Below are positions 36,248 through 49,499 of a stretch of DNA of 64,000 bases, one piece after another. The translations under genes and the position numbers were made by a program. Below the pieces are notes generated by a model that had not been told where the DNA came from, searched no databases, and was given only the letters and a program-made list of their open reading frames with translations. Origin of the DNA: Closterium sp. NIES-65 (Eukaryota > Streptophyta > Zygnematophyceae > Desmidiales > Closteriaceae); the NCBI GenBank assembly GCA_948144175.1, contig CANXME010002192.1, positions 1,488,001 to 1,552,000 of the forward strand, written 5' to 3'. Within the stretch, counting starts at the first letter, position 1. Each line of letters starts with the position of its first letter.

Positions 36248-39200
36248 TCAAGAGGAGAGCAAGTGAGGCAAGACAGGCACAAGACCCAGCTGGGTGCAGA
36301 AGCGCTGATGATCACAAGGCGCAAGTGCCTTGGTGAACACATCAGCAGTGTTGGCCTCAGAGGCCACGTACGCAAGCCGCAACTGACCACGCTGCTGTAG
36401 CTCACGAGCAAGGAAGTAGCGAAGAGCAATGTGCTTCGTTCTGTGCTCCAGACGCTGCTCTCGACACAAGGCCAACATGGCCTTGTTGTCTACGTACAGC
36501 ACTGGAGGAGAACGAGGCGGCTCTCCAAGGTCAGTCAGCAGGTAGGTGAGCCAGCGAAGCTCCTGCGCAGCCATGGCCCCTGCGTAGATCTCAGCCTCAC
36601 AACTGGAGCTGAGAACCGAAGACAAACAAGTAGCCCGCCACGAGACAGAGCCGGAACCAAGGCTGAAGGTGTAACCCTGTGACGACCGCTGCGTAGCCTG
36701 GTCGTCAGCCCAAGAAGCGTCCGCGTGACCTGTAAGGACCACTGGACTCCGCCCTCCAAGCACTAGCCCCATGCCCGACGTACTGCACAGGTAGCGCAAT
36801 ACCCTCTTCGCTGCAGCCATGTGCTCTGGTCGGTGTCTCCCAGGAGCAACATAGCGTGCAAGAATGCTCAGAGGGTATGCAAGGTCAGGTCGTGTGCAGG
36901 TCATCAGGTACATGAGGCAGCCAACAAGCTCCGGGTACGGGCCACTTGACTCTACGGACTCATCCGAAGGCAGAGCTGAGAGCGAGTGGCAGGTAGACAG
37001 ATGAGTGGTCTGAGGCGAGGAGTACGTGAAGCCGAAGCGCTGAAGGACCTGCTGCACCATGTGTGACTGAGTCAAGGTAATGGTGCGGCGTGCTCTGTCC
37101 CGAGTGATCTGCAAGCCAAGGTAGCTGCGCAGTTCACCCAGGTCTGTGCACGTGTGTCTCTTCAGCAGCTCGGACTTCACGTAGGCGAGTCCAGCAGTGT
37201 CCGCTGTGGCAAAGACCAAGTCGTCGACGTACACGAGGATGTAGAACGGCGGCAGTGAAGTGTCGGTGCGCAGAAACAGCGACGGGTCAGCAGTAGAAGG
37301 AGCAAACCCAAGAGCCGCAAGCGTAGTCCTCAGTGTGTTGTGCCACTCACGTGGTGCCTGGCGGAGACCGTAGACTGGCCGTCGGAGGCTCCACTGGGTG
37401 CCAGGAGGAAAAGTCCCACTGAAGCCAGGTGGACGGCGCAGCCAGATCTCCTCGTGCAGGCTACCCTGCAGGAACGCAGTGCTGAAGTCGAGAGAGTGAA
37501 GCTCGTCGTCGCGCTGAGCGGCTATGTGTAGCAGCACCCGAAGAGTGGTCATCTTCGGGGTGGGAGAGAAGGTCTGAAATTAGTCAACTCCCTGCCGCTG
37601 ACTGAAGCCACGAGCGACGTACCGCGCCTTGAAGACAGGTGGAGAGCCTGGCGGCCGCTTCACCCCGAAGATCCCCATGCCACTGACGATGTTCGCCCCA
37701 GGAGGGGGAACCGCGTCAACGTAGGTGCCTGTGGACTTCCAGGAAGCCATCTCTGCATCCATAGCTGCCTGCCACTGAGAGGAGTAGGGACCCTCTACGG
37801 CCTCCGCGTAGGAGCGCGGAGTCGGGATGTCTAGTGCATCCGGGTCTCCCTCAGGAGCAAGCAGTACAGACGTGAGATGAGGTGAAGCAGCAGCCAGACA
37901 CTGTAACTCCTCCCGCCTGTCCTCTAGGACGTCCGTGCCAAGAGCAAACTCACCCTCGACGAACGGAGGACAGACAGACGCAGACTCAGTAACAAGACTA
38001 GCAGCGTAGTCTAGACGACAGCGAGCAGCAAAGTCGACGAGCTTAGCGACAAGAGCAGACGCGGCAGTGGACTCAAAAGAGGGGTCAGTGACGACAGTAG
38101 CAAGGAGACGCGTGACGGTAGGACTGGCAGCACGAAAGGAGTCCGACTCAGGGTCGGCAAGCGCAGGAAGAGAGGGCTCAGGAGGAGAAGGCAAAGGGGC
38201 ACGCAGAGGAGCAGTGGACGGACGCAGAGACATCCGGTGCGTGCCAGGGACAGGAGGAGGACGCTGACGCGAACCGCGACCACTAGCGCGAGCAGCACGA
38301 ATAGGCGACGCGGGACGAGACGCGGGCTCACGACGCTCAGCAAGACCTCTAGTAGGACCAGTGTAAGGAGAGGGAGCAGGCAGTGGGGAGGAAGGCTCCA
38401 ACAGTGACTGCGACTGGACAGTCTGTGGACACTCTACCGGAGGAGAAAGACCAAGAACCTGATGCAGGAGCGGAACGAAGTACGGCCAAGGCCGCTCGGC
38501 AGCTCCAGGCTCAGCAGGGACAGCACCAGCACCCTCAGCGGCAGGACCTTCAGCAGCACTAGCAGCAGAACCACCTCCAGGACAGACAGCTAGAGTCTCA
38601 GCACCAACACCTCCAGCAGCTCCAGCTCCAGTAGGACCCGCAGGCCCAGCAGCTCCGGGACCGGCGGCACCAGTTTCCTCGACGGTCGAAGAAGCTCCAG
38701 CTCCGGCAGTATGCCTCCAGCGGCGAGCAAACCACTCGTGCAGCTCCTGTGGAGAGAGGGGCTCCCGCCGAGACGCAGCACCAGGAGAAACCCCAGGCTC
38801 AGCAGCCCCAGACGCAGCACCCCCAGGCTTAGCAGCTCCAGACGTAGCACCCCCAGGCTCAGCAGCTCCAGACCCAGCACCCCCAGGCTCAGCAGCTCCA
38901 GACTCAGCACCCCCAGACTCAGCACCCCCTAGCTCAGCAGCTCCAGGCACAGCACCCCCCGGCTCAGCACCCCCAGGCCCAGTACCCTCCGCAGTTGCAC
39001 CCCCAGGCTCGGCACCCCCGTGCACAACACCCCCAGAGTCAGCACCCCCAGGCTCAGCACCCGCAGCAGCACCAGAGTCACTTGTAACCTCGACCGGGTC
39101 AACTGCGTCTACCTGGGACACACCTGAGGGGGCAGGAACCTGAGGGGGGAGGGGGTCTACCGGGGGGGGAACTGGCACAAGGAAGTCCGGTGGCGGGGGA

Positions 39201-42141
39201 AGGGAAGGAGTGCGGTAGGGGAAGAGGCGGTAGAAGGGGACTGACTCGTCGAACGTGACGTCCTGGGAGGACAGAACACGACGAGAGGAGGGGTGGTAGA
39301 ACTGCCACACTGGTGCGTCAGGGGGGAAGCCAAGGAAGACACAGGGAGCAGTACGAGGGGACAGCTTGTCCGCAGACAAGTCACGGACAAACGCCCGAGA
39401 TCCCCAGACACGGAACGCAGACGCATCGCCAACCTTCCCCGTCCACAGCAAGACTGGGGACATCGCAGGCCGAGAGACCCTGGGGTGAAGGTTGAGCTGA
39501 TGCGCCGCGTACCGAACCGCAAACGGCCACAGAAAATGGGGGGCAGCCGCATGCATCATGGACGTACGAGCGACATCCATGACCATGCCAATGCGGCGCT
39601 CAGCAATCCCATTTTGCTGTGGTGAGTCCGGAAGCGTGAAGGTCTGGCGGATCCCCCGTGCACGACAGTAGTCTCGCAGAAGGCGAGAAGAGAACTCTCC
39701 GCCTCTGTCCGAGTGCAGACGCAGAACAGGAAAGTCCGAGCCGAAGCTCCTCCTGAGCTGGAGACAAGCCTCACGGATCCAGTCGATCAGCACCTCAGTG
39801 ACAGCACCCTTGCTGCGCAAGGGGAGGACCGTGGTGTAACGCGAGTAGTCGTCAACCACCAACAGGAAGTAGCGCTCGTAACCCTGCCCACGGACGGGGG
39901 CTGGGCCCCACACGTGCATGTGAAGTGTCTGCAGTGGAGCCTATGTCGGGGGGAACTGGGAGGAGTGAGGAGCAGCCCGGAGGCGCCCCTCGACACAGGG
40001 GACACAGGAAGGTCCTGGCCCCGAAGGAAGGGGAAGGAGAGACTGGGGAAGACCAGAGACAAGGACACGGGAAGCCATGCTCCGAAGACGGGGCAAGGAG
40101 GGGTGGCCCAGACGGTGGTGCCACAAGAGGGTCTCGTGAGACAGGAGGCGACACGAACAGGGGGCAGACTCATGGCCAGACCGGGACGCAGCAGCAAACA
40201 CCTGACCTGACGCAGCTACCTGACCACACGCAGGGACAAGAGGAGACTCAGTGGTCAGGGTGTAGAGGCTCGACCCCGGCCGACGCGAGAACGTGGCCAG
40301 GTGCCGGCCTGTGCGTGCGTCCGTGCAGTGGGTCACCCGCTGACCCTCAGGAGTGAACTGGTGAACCCCCGCATCCTGTAGGTCCGCACCAGTCACCAAG
40401 CTCGTCGAGAACGAGGGAAGGTACAGACCAGACAGGGTGCCCGAGGGGGCAGCCGGACACGGGAGGACAGTGGAAAAGTGAGAGAGGACAGGACCCCCAG
40501 AAGGGTCTGCCACGGAGACCGCAACCGGCCGGCCAAGCGGCGTGAGGGTGGTGCGGTCTCGAAAGAAGGAGCGAGAAGCCCCGGAGTCAAGTGTGAAAGT
40601 GAGGGAGGACGAAGGCGACGCAGTACCTGAGAGCGCAGTCTCACCAGTACCTGAGAGCGCAGACGCACTGGCACCTAGAGCAGCAGCCTCACAAGCACCT
40701 AGCGCAGCAGTACCAATGCCCGGGTCGGGCGGGAAACACCGGTAACAGTCACCCTCCTCACTAATAGTCACAGCATACATAGCAGCAAGGATAGCATCAA
40801 AGTCAAGATCAAAGATCGCTACACCAGCCCTAAGAACCTCATCCCAGCGGGGGATCTCACTAGCCTCGGGGAACTGCTGACGCCAAGCGTCCGTTAGGCG
40901 GCCAAAGCAGCGCTGGGTGGGGTGGGCACCCCCATACTGCTCACCCGCGCGGTCGCCGGAACGAAGGACGTAGGCACACGGGCCAGCACCCCCACCCCTC
41001 TGACGCCGAGCGTACCACTCACGGAGCTGCTGGGGCGGAGGGATGTCCCGCGAACGCTGCTGCAACTGCTGCTGCGGGCGCTGACCACCACCACCGCCGC
41101 TCCGTTGCTGGGTACCACCCCAACCAGCTCCACCCCCTCCGCCACCACCGCCTCCTCCTCCGCCTCCTCCACCGCCTCCACCGCCACCGCTGCCGCCACC
41201 ACCACCGCTGCCGCCACCTCCGCCGCCTCCGCCGCCGCTGCCACCACTACCACCACCACCCCCTCCACCACTCCCGCCGCCACCACCACTCCCTCCGCCG
41301 CCTCCACCGCCACCTCCACCGCCCCCTCTAGCTCCACCCGCGCCCTTGCCCCCCTTGCCCTTGCCAGAGCGGCGTCGCCCACTAGGGGCAGACGCCGCGT
41401 CGACCGACTCAAGACCAAGCAGGTCGGCAGCAGCAGCAGAGGCAACAGAGGGCAGTAGGGGGGAAGGAGAGCACCCCTCAAAGATGGGGGTGCGAGGGTC
41501 ACCACGAGAAGCTCCTACAGCGACGATGCTCTTCTCCGCCGCGAGGAGGGCCTTCTCGAGGAGGTCGACAGTGAGGGTGGTGGGACAGACTGTGAGAAAG
41601 TGGTCCCTGACTACGCGAAGAGAGTCAGGGAGGCGCGCGACTACGTAGTAGAGAGTGATGTACATGGGGGGGGGGGGGGGTTCTTGGCGCACAACTCAGC
41701 AGGAAGGGCGGCGCGGTAGCGAGTGTCACTAGTGCGGAGGTGCGTAATGAGGTCAGCGACAGTAGGAAAGGCACAGAGGTCAGAAAAGAGGTAGGGAAGA
41801 ATGAGACGGCTCAGTGCAGCAGTGGCAGGGGAAGAGTAGCGCGCAACTACAGCGTCGTACAAGGTCTGAGCACTCTTGAAATGACTAAAGTGCGCGCGCT
41901 CAGAGGTAGGGAGGTGGCGACGCACAGCAAGACGTGCAGCAGCATTGCGGGTAGCCCACTGAGAGTGCATAGTGGGATCAGCATCAGCAGCAGGGGCAGG
42001 AGAGGCGCCAGAAGTGAGGTCAAAGAGAGAAAGGCCGTCTGCTCTATCGCACTGCAAGAACAGCTGCAAGTCGTCGACCCAGACCTCGAAGTCTATGGCG
42101 CGACCCTCAGCGTCAAAAGCGAGGACACTAGGGGTAGCCAT
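36248..42141 (-). pseudogene. Copia A gag-pol region
   Basis: Fossil gag-pol. From the 5' side: gag beginning MATPSVLAFDAEGR (near 42140) with the UBN2-like pattern, a long Gly-rich segment (about 41100-41340), aspartic protease motif LDSGASRSFF (near 40570-40600), GAG-pre-integrase HRLGHPSLPRL (near 40090-40120), integrase core (DDYSRYTTVLPL near 39840; HSDRGGEFSS near 39700; SPQQNGIAERRIG near 39600), a Pro/Ala/Gly-rich repeat linker (about 38700-39100), reverse transcriptase with YVDD (near 37225), and RNase H (YVDNKAMLALCREQ; ANTADVFTKAL near 36320). Poly-Gly is encoded by GGN-rich triplet repeats whose reverse frames give spurious Thr/Ala ORFs. Confidence 0.93.
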
Positions 42142-42219
42142 GACAGCAGTAGACGGTCTCACCAGACAGGACGGGTTGGGCAGTGCAGTAGCACAGCAGC
42201 ACAGCAACACAGCAGTTCA

Positions 42220-43244
42220 ACCGGCTCAGCAGTAACAGCAGCCTCGCAGGACCAGCGGCTCGGCTCCTCAGGCGGTGCAGGCGGCTCGGGCGGCTCGGGC
42301 AGCTCGGGCGGCTCGGGCGGTGCGGGCGGCGCGGATGGCTCGGGCAGTCAGCGGCACAGGCGGCTCGGGCGGCTCGGCTCCTCAGCTGCGGAGACGGCTC
42401 GGGCGGCGTGGGGGGCCGGGACAGCGTCGTGCAGCAGGGACGGGAGAGCGCGGACGGGACGGGCGGCTCGGGACCGGGTCGGGCGGCGCGCGGGCGGTGA
42501 GGGGCCGGGACGGGCGCGCATGGGTGGCTAGGGGCCGGGACGGGCGCTCGAGGGCGGCGAAGGGCCGGGACGGGCTCGCGTGGGCGGCTAGGGGCTGGGA
42601 CGGGCGCGCGTGGGTGGCTAGGGGCCGGGACGGGCGCTCGAGGGCGGCTAAGGGCCGGGACGGGCTCGCGTGGGCGGCTAGGGGCCGGGACGGGCGCGTG
42701 TGGGTGGCTAGAAGCCGGGACGGGCGGCGCGCAGGTGGCGAGGGGCCGTTACAAGTGGCGCGCGGGCGGCTGCGGGCCTGAACGGGCGGCGCGTGCGCGT
42801 CTAGGAGCCCTGACAGGCGGCGCGCGGGCGGCTAGGGGCCTGAACGGGCGGCGGGCTGGTGGCTAGGGGCCTGAACGGGCGGGCTTGCTGGCGGCTAGGG
42901 GCCTGAACGGGCGGGCGCGCTGGCGGCTAGAGGCCTGAACGGGCGGGCGCGCTGGCGGCTAGAGGCCTGAACGGGCTGCACGCGAGCGGCTAGGAGCCCT
43001 TACGGGCGGCGCGTGGGCGGCTAAGGGCCGGGACGGGCGGCGCGTGGGCGGCTAGGTGCCTGAACGGGCGGGCGCGGGCGGCTAGGTGCCGAGACGGGCG
43101 GTGCGCGGGCGGCAAAGGGCGGCTCGCGCGGGCGTCTAGGGGGGCGCAGGGCAGGCCAAAAAGGAGAGAGCAAGGGCCCGGAGCGCGGTTTTGAAGGTGG
43201 TGGGCCCTAAGCACAGTTCCCGCGGGGGAACCTGCTGGATACCA
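42220..43244 (-). repeat. GC-rich repetitive leader of copia A
   Basis: Between the primer site and gag lies about 1 kb of degenerate GC-rich repeats (GGGCCGGGACGGGCG theme, 30-60 bp units). No coding sense is likely. It matches the position and style of leaders in the window's other copia elements. Confidence 0.85.
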
Positions 43245-43379
43245 TGTTAAGAATAGAACTAGAATGAATGAACTATGAATGAAGTGAGTACAAATAGGAA
43301 ACCCTAACTGGGTTGTACCCCCTATGGGATACCCCACTACAGCCCACACAATAGTATAAGCTATATATATGTTCAGACA
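43245..43379 (-). repeat. 5' LTR of copia A (135 bp)
   Basis: Plus strand TGTTAAGAATAG...GTTCAGACA; flanked inside by the primer-binding site in reverse (CCTGCTGGATACCA). Confidence 0.95.
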
Positions 43380-44031
43380 ACAAAAATGTGTTTTAAATTC
43401 ATAAAACTGTACATCTCTGTCGTGCAATTTCAATCGAATCAGAACATTACAGCGTCCCACATCAGAGAATCGCGCGAGGGCGATTTCAGCCGCCGCACAG
43501 GGGCGAGGACACGTCACAACGCAGAGGGATGTGACAAGCTCGCCCCGAACCAATGTATGAGCCAGTCGCACGGAGTCGCTTGATCGCAGCGCACAGGCAC
43601 ATTCGTTCCCGAGCCCCCCCGCCTGCCCCTTTTTCGCTCGCACAACGCACAGGACAGTCGTTTCCAGCGCCCATCTTCCCTCCCTCCCCTCCCAATGATG
43701 TGCTGTCAGTCACGCCGTTTCGCTTCTTTTGCGAATCGCTCGCCCTCGAGCGAGTCAAACAAGTAGGAACGGATCTGGACTCGCTGCAAAAAGGGAAATC
43801 GTTACTGTATTAATTAGGATATAATAGTAAAATTATTGATGCGCTTAAAATAATTCAAGGTTTTACAAGGGGTGCGCTTATAATTGAGGATCGGCCATAA
43901 GCACATTGCTCCAGATATAAGCGCATGCGCTTAACATAGGCCTGGGCTTATATCCCGGGCCATACGGTAGTAGGTTCATCTAGGAGGGCCTACGGTTAGA
44001 ACGTTCCTATTTGCCGCAATGCGTTCGACGT

Positions 44032-44160
44032 TGTCAACATGAACGAGAATGAATGCACTATGAAAGAGTTGGGTACAACTACTAACCCTAATTGGGTTGT
44101 ACCCCATATAGGCTACCCCACTACAACCTACACAAAAGCATAAGATATAATGCTCTGACA
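44032..44160 (-). repeat. 3' LTR of copia B (129 bp)
   Basis: Plus strand TGTCAACATGAACG...ATGCTCTGACA, followed by a polypurine tract in reverse (CACCCCCATAGGC). Confidence 0.93.
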
Positions 44161-44374
44161 CACCCCCATAGGCAAAGTGGTGGAGTACAAGGGGTCACAA
44201 GACCAGTCAAGCAAAGCAAAGCAAAGCAAGCTTAGGGTGGATCACAAAGTCACCACACATTCCGAGCACAAGGTCAAGGCCACAAGGCAAGTTCACATGC
44301 AGGAGTACATACATATATAAAAGGCTAGACAAGCAAGAGTAGGTGTATATATATATGTAACAGTACAAGCAAGG

Positions 44375-47300
44375 TCAAGAGGTGAGCAAGTGAGGCAAGG
44401 CAGGCACAAGACCCAACTGAGTACAGAAGCGCTGATGATCACAAGGCGCAAGCGCCTTGGTGAAGATATCAGCAGTATTAACCTCAGAGGCCACGTACGC
44501 AAGACGCAGCTGACCACGCTGCTGCAGCTCATGAGCAAGGAAGTAGCAAAGAGCAATGTGCTTCGTTCTGTGCTCCAGTCTCTGCTCTCGACAGAAGGCC
44601 AGCATGGCCTTGTTGTCTACGTACAACACTGGAGGAGAACGAGGCGGCTCTCCGAGGTCACTCAGCAGGTGGGTGAGCCAGCGAAGCTCCTGTGCAGCCA
44701 TGGCCCCGGCGTAGATCTCAGCCTCACAACTGGAGCCGAGAACAGAAGACGAGCGGGTAGCCCGCCACGAAACAGAGCCGGAACCAAGGCTGAAGGTGTA
44801 ACCCTGTGACGACCGCTGCGTAGCCTGGTCGTCAGCACAAGAAGCGTCTGCGTGCCCAGTGAGGACCACTGGACTCTGCCCTCCAAGCACAAGCCCCATG
44901 CTTGACGTACTGCACAAGTAGCGCAACACCCTCTTCGCTGCAGCCATGTGCTCAGGTCTGAGTCTTCCTGGAGCAACATAGCGTGCGAGAATGCTAAGAG
45001 GGTATGCAAGGTCAGGTCGAGTGCATGTCATCAGGTACATGAGGCAGCCAACAAGCTCTGTATACAGGCCATTCGACTCTACGGACTCATCCAAAGGCAG
45101 AGCTGAGAGCGAGTGGCGAGTAGGCAGAGGAGTGGCCTAAGGCGAGGAGTACGTAAAGCCGAAGCGCTCAAGGACTTGCTGCACCATGTGTGACTGAGTC
45201 AGGGTAATGGTGCGGCGTGCTCTGTCCCGGGTGATCTGCAAGCCAAGGTAGCTGCGCACTTCACCCAGGTCTGTGCACGTGTGTCTCTTCTATAGCTCGG
45301 ACTTCACGTAGGCGAGTCCAGCAGTGTCAGCTGTGGCTAAGACCAAGTCGTCGACGTACACGAGGATGTAGAACGTCGGCAAAGAAGTGTCGGTGCGCAG
45401 AAACAGAGACAGGTCGGCAGTAGAGGGAGCAAACCCAAGAGCCGCAAGCGTAGTCCTCACTGTGTCGTGCCACTCACGCGGTGCCTGGCGGAGACCGTAG
45501 ACTGGCCGCTGGAGGCTCCACTGGGTGCCAGGAGGAAAAGACCCAGTGAAACCAGGTGGGCGACGCAGCCACATCTCCTCGTGCAGGCTGCCCTACAAGA
45601 AAGCAGTGCTGAAGTCAAGAGAGAATAGCTCATAGTCACGGTGAGCAGCTATGTGGAGCAGTACCTGAAGAGTGGTCATCTTCGGGGTGGGAGAGAAGGT
45701 ACGAAAGTAGTCAACTCCCTACCGCTGATTGAAGCCACGAGCCACGTAATGCGCCTTGAAGACAGGCGGAGAACCCGGCGGCCGCTTCACCCTGAAAATC
45801 CACATGCCACTGACGATGTTCGCCCCAGGAGGGGGAACAGCGTCAACGTAGGTGCCTGTGGACTTCCATGAAGCCATCTCTGCATCCATAGCTGCCTGCC
45901 ACTGAGAGGAGTAGGGACACTCTATCGCCTCCGCGTAAGAGCGCGGAGTCGGGATGTCTAGTGCATCCGGGTCTCCCTCAGGGGTAAGCAGTAAGGACCT
46001 GAGATGAAGTGAAGCAGCAGCCAGACAATGGAAATCCTCCTGCCTGTCCTCAAAGACGTCCGTGCCAAGGGCACACTCACCCCCGACGGACGGAGGACAG
46101 AGAGACTCAGACTCAGCAACAGTAATGGCGGCGTAGTCTAGGCGACTGCGAGCAGCAAAGTCGACGAGCTCAGCAACTAGGGCAGACGCAGTAGTGGACT
46201 CAAAGAAAGGGTCAGTGACAAGAGTAGCAAGAAGACGCGTGACAGTAGGACTGGTAGCACGAAGAGAGTCCGACTCCGGGTTGGCAAGAGCAGGAAGAGA
46301 AGACTCAGGAGGAGAAGGTAAAGGGGCACGCATAGGAGCAGTGGACGGACGAAGAGACATCCGATGCGTGCCAGGGATAGGAGGAGGACGCTGACGCGAA
46401 CCGCGACCACTAGTGCGAGCAGCACGGACAGGAGACGCAAGGCAAGACGCAGGCTCACCACGCTCAGCAAGACCTCTAGTAGGACCTGTCTAGGGAGAAG
46501 GAGCAGGTAGTGGGGAGGCCGGCTGTAACTGTAACTGTGATGGGACAGGCTGTGGACACTCGAAGGGAGGAGGAGGATCAGTAAAAGGCGGGAGACCAAG
46601 AACCTGCTGAAAGAGCGGAGCAAAGTACGACCGAGGCTGCGCGGCGACTCTAGACACAGCAGGGACAGCACCAGTACCCCTAGCGGCAGCACCAGCACCA
46701 GCAGCACCTCGAGCTCCAGTACCTCCAGCAGCACCAGTAGCACCCCCAGCAGGACCGCCTCCAGGACCGACAGCCGTAGCCTCCGCGCCAACACCCGCAG
46801 CAGCTCCAACTCCAGAAGTACCCACAGGCCCAGCAGCTCCAGTACTCCCACTACAAGCACCTCCGGGACCCGCGGCACCAGCACCCTCAGCAGCAGCAGA
46901 AACTCCAGTACCCGCAGCACCTTCAGCTCCAGCAGCTTGTCTCCAGCGCCGGGCAAACCACTCACGCAGCTCCTGTGGAGAGAGTGGCTCCTGGCGAGAC
47001 GAAGCACCCGGAGAACCGCCAGGCACAGCACCGCCAGACGCCACACGAGCAGGCCCAGCTCCTTCAGGCTCAGCACCTCCAGGCTCAGCACCTCCAGGCG
47101 TAGCACCCCCAGGTGTAGCACCCCCAGGCTCAGCACCCCCAGACCCAACACTCCCAGGCTCAGCATCCCCAGGCTCAGCACCCCTAGGCTCAGCACCCCC
47201 AGGCTCAGTACCCCCAAGCGTAGCACCCACACGCTTAGCACCCCTAGAGTCAGCACCCCCAGGCTCAGCACCCTCAGCAGCACCAGAGTCACCAGCGACC

Positions 47301-49300
47301 TTGACAGGCTCAATAGCGTCTACCTGGGACACACCTGAAGGGGCAGGACCCTAAGGGGGTAGGGGGTCTACCGGGGGGGGACCTGGCACAAGGAAGAGCA
47401 GTGGCGGGGGGAGGGACGGAGTGCGTTAGGGGAAGAGACGGTAGTAGGGGATCGACTCGTCGAACGTGACGTCCTGGGAGGACAGAACACGGCGAGAGGT
47501 GGGGTGGTAGAACTGCCACCCTGGCGCGTCAGGGGGGAAACCCAGGAAGACGCAGGGAGCAGCACGAGAGGACAGCTTGTCCGCACACAAGTCGCGAACA
47601 AACGCCCGAGATCCCCAGACACGGAACACAGACGCATCGCCAACCTTCCTCGTCCACAGCAAAGCTAGGGAGGTCTCCGGCATGGAGACCCTGGGATGAA
47701 GGTTGATCTGATGCGCCGCGTACCGGACCGCAAACAGCCACAGAAAATGGGGGGCAGCCGCATGCATCATGGACGTACGAGCGACGTCGATGACCATGCC
47801 AATGCAGCGCTCAGCAATCCTATTTTGCTATGGAGAGTCCGGAAGCGTAAAGGTCTGGCGGATGCCTCGTCATGACAGTAGGCTCGCAGAAGGCCAGAAG
47901 AGAACTCTCCGCCTCTGTCAGAGTGCAGACGCAGAACAGGAAAGTCCGAGCCGAAGCTCCTCCTAAGCTGGAGACGAGCTGCGCGGATCCAGTCGATCAA
48001 CACTCCAGTGAGATCACCCTTGCTGCGCAAGGGGAAGACTGTGGTGTAACGCGAGTAGTCGTCAACCACCAGCAGAAAGTAGCGCTCGTGACCCTGTCCA
48101 CGGACACGGGTCGGGCCCCACACGTCCATGTGAAGCGTCTGCAGCGGGGCCTCTGTCGGAGGAAAGTGAGAGTAGTGAGGGGCAGCCCGCTGGTGCCCCT
48201 CGACACGGGGGACGCAGGTAGGGCCAGGCCCCGGAGGAAGGGGAGGGAGGGACCAGGGAAGACCAAAGACAAGGAGACGGGAGGCCATTCCTCGGAGACG
48301 AAGCAAGGAGGGGTGACCAAGGCGGTGGTGCAAGAGGAGAGTCTCGTGTGACAGGAGACGACACGAGCAGGGGGCAGACTCAAGACCAGACCTGGACGCT
48401 GCAGCAAACACCTGACCCGACGCAGCTACCTGACCAGACGCAGTTACTGGAGGAGACGCAGTGGTCAGCTGGTATAGGCTCGACCCCGGCCGACGTGTAA
48501 ACGTGGCCAAGTGTCGGCCTGTCCGAGCGTCCGTGCAGTGGGTCACCCGCTGACTCGCAGGAGTGAACTGGTGATCCCTGCATCCCGTAGGTCAGCACCA
48601 CTCACCAAGTTCGTAGAGAACGAGGGGAGGTAAAGACCAGACAGGGTGCCAGAGGGGGCCGCCGAACACGGGAGGACAGTGGAGAAGTTAGCAAGGACAG
48701 GACCCCTAGAGGGGTCTGTCAGAGAGACTGCAACTGGCCGACCAAGCGGGGTAAGTGTGGTGCGGTCTCGAAAGAAGGAGCGGGAAGCCCCCGAGTCAAG
48801 AGTGAAGGTGTGAGAGGCCGGAGCCGACGCGGTACCTGAGAGAGCAGACTCACCCGCACCTGAGGAAGCAGACTCACTAGCACCTAGAGCAGCAGCCGCA
48901 CCTGTACCTGGAGCAGGAGACTCACTAGCACCCAGAGCAGCAGCCTCACCAGCAGCTAGAGCAGCAGGCTCTATACCCGGGTCAGGCGGTACGCACAGGT
49001 GACCGGCACGGTCAGCACTAGTAGGCAATGCATACATGGCAGTGAGAATAGCATCATAGTCAAGAGCAAATATATCTACCCTCTGCCTAAGCAACTCCAC
49101 CCAGTGGGGGAGCTCAGCTTCGTCGCCAAACTCGGTACGCCAGGCGTCGCTCAGACGGGCGAAGTAGCGGGACTGTGTGTGACTAGGTGTCCCACAAGGC
49201 TGACCAGTCCAAGCACCAGTGCGAATCACGTAAGAGCAGCGAACAGAACTAAGGGACCCTCTACTCTGAGTGTACCACTCACAAAGCTGCTAGGGCGTGA
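44375..49300 (-). pseudogene. Copia B gag-pol remnant
   Basis: Fossil, many breaks. Recognisable parts from the 5' side: late gag (SRYFARLSDAWRTEFGDEAE near 49150), protease LDSGASRSFF (near 48790), GAG-pre-integrase HRLGHPSLLRL (near 48310), integrase core (DDYSRYTTVFPL near 48050; HSDRGGEFSS near 47910), Gly/Ala/Pro-rich repeat linker (about 46600-47300), RT with YVDD (near 45350), and RNase H (YVDNKAMLAFCREQ near 44600). Confidence 0.88.
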
Positions 49301-49499
49301 GAGACGCCCGTGGGCGTCGCTGGAGCTGCATCTGGCCGCCGCTAGTTGTAGTAGCCGAAGTAGTGGTAGCAGTAGCAGCGCCGCCACCCCTACAACCCCA
49401 ACCAGCGTACCACTCACGCAGCTGCTGGGGCGTGAGGGACTCACGCGGACGTCGCTCGGGCTGCATCTGGCTCCGCCAGTAGAAGTAGGAGCAGGATTA

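Larger units (their letters stand above)
35910..43379 (-). mobile_element. Ty1/copia element A, 7.5 kb, both LTRs
   Basis: Fossil LTR retrotransposon read on the minus strand: 5' LTR 43245-43379, primer site TGGTATCCAGCAGG, GC-rich leader, gag with Gly-rich linker, protease, integrase, reverse transcriptase, RNase H, purine tract (reverse of CACCCCCATAGGCG, 36045-36058), 3' LTR 35910-36044. Flanks ACAGA and ACAAA suggest a 5-bp target duplication with one change. LTRs differ at 2 of 135 positions, so insertion was recent. All domains present; lightly broken, with a small handful of breaks at most. Integrase before RT marks Ty1/copia. Confidence 0.95.
35788..43968. mobile_element. Small inverted-repeat element (about 0.7 kb of its own) split by a copia insertion
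   Basis: ACCGTAATACCCCGGATAGA (from 35788) and the reverse complement of the sequence ending 43968 (ACCGTATGGCCCGGGATATA) match at 18 of 23 positions over their ends. Both ends carry inside them the palindrome TAAGCGCATGCGCTTA and GGGTGCGCTTATAATTGAG. Without the copia element (35910-43379) about 710 bp remain with no coding sequence, suggesting a nonautonomous DNA transposon. Target duplication not resolved; family unknown. Confidence 0.45.

Noticed and set aside
40922-41505. Thr/Ala- and Val/Ala-rich ORFs on both strands over the Gly-rich part of copia A (and the same in copia C near 60.5-61.2 kb)
   Set aside because: Shadows of GGN triplet repeats coding for poly-Gly in the real frame.
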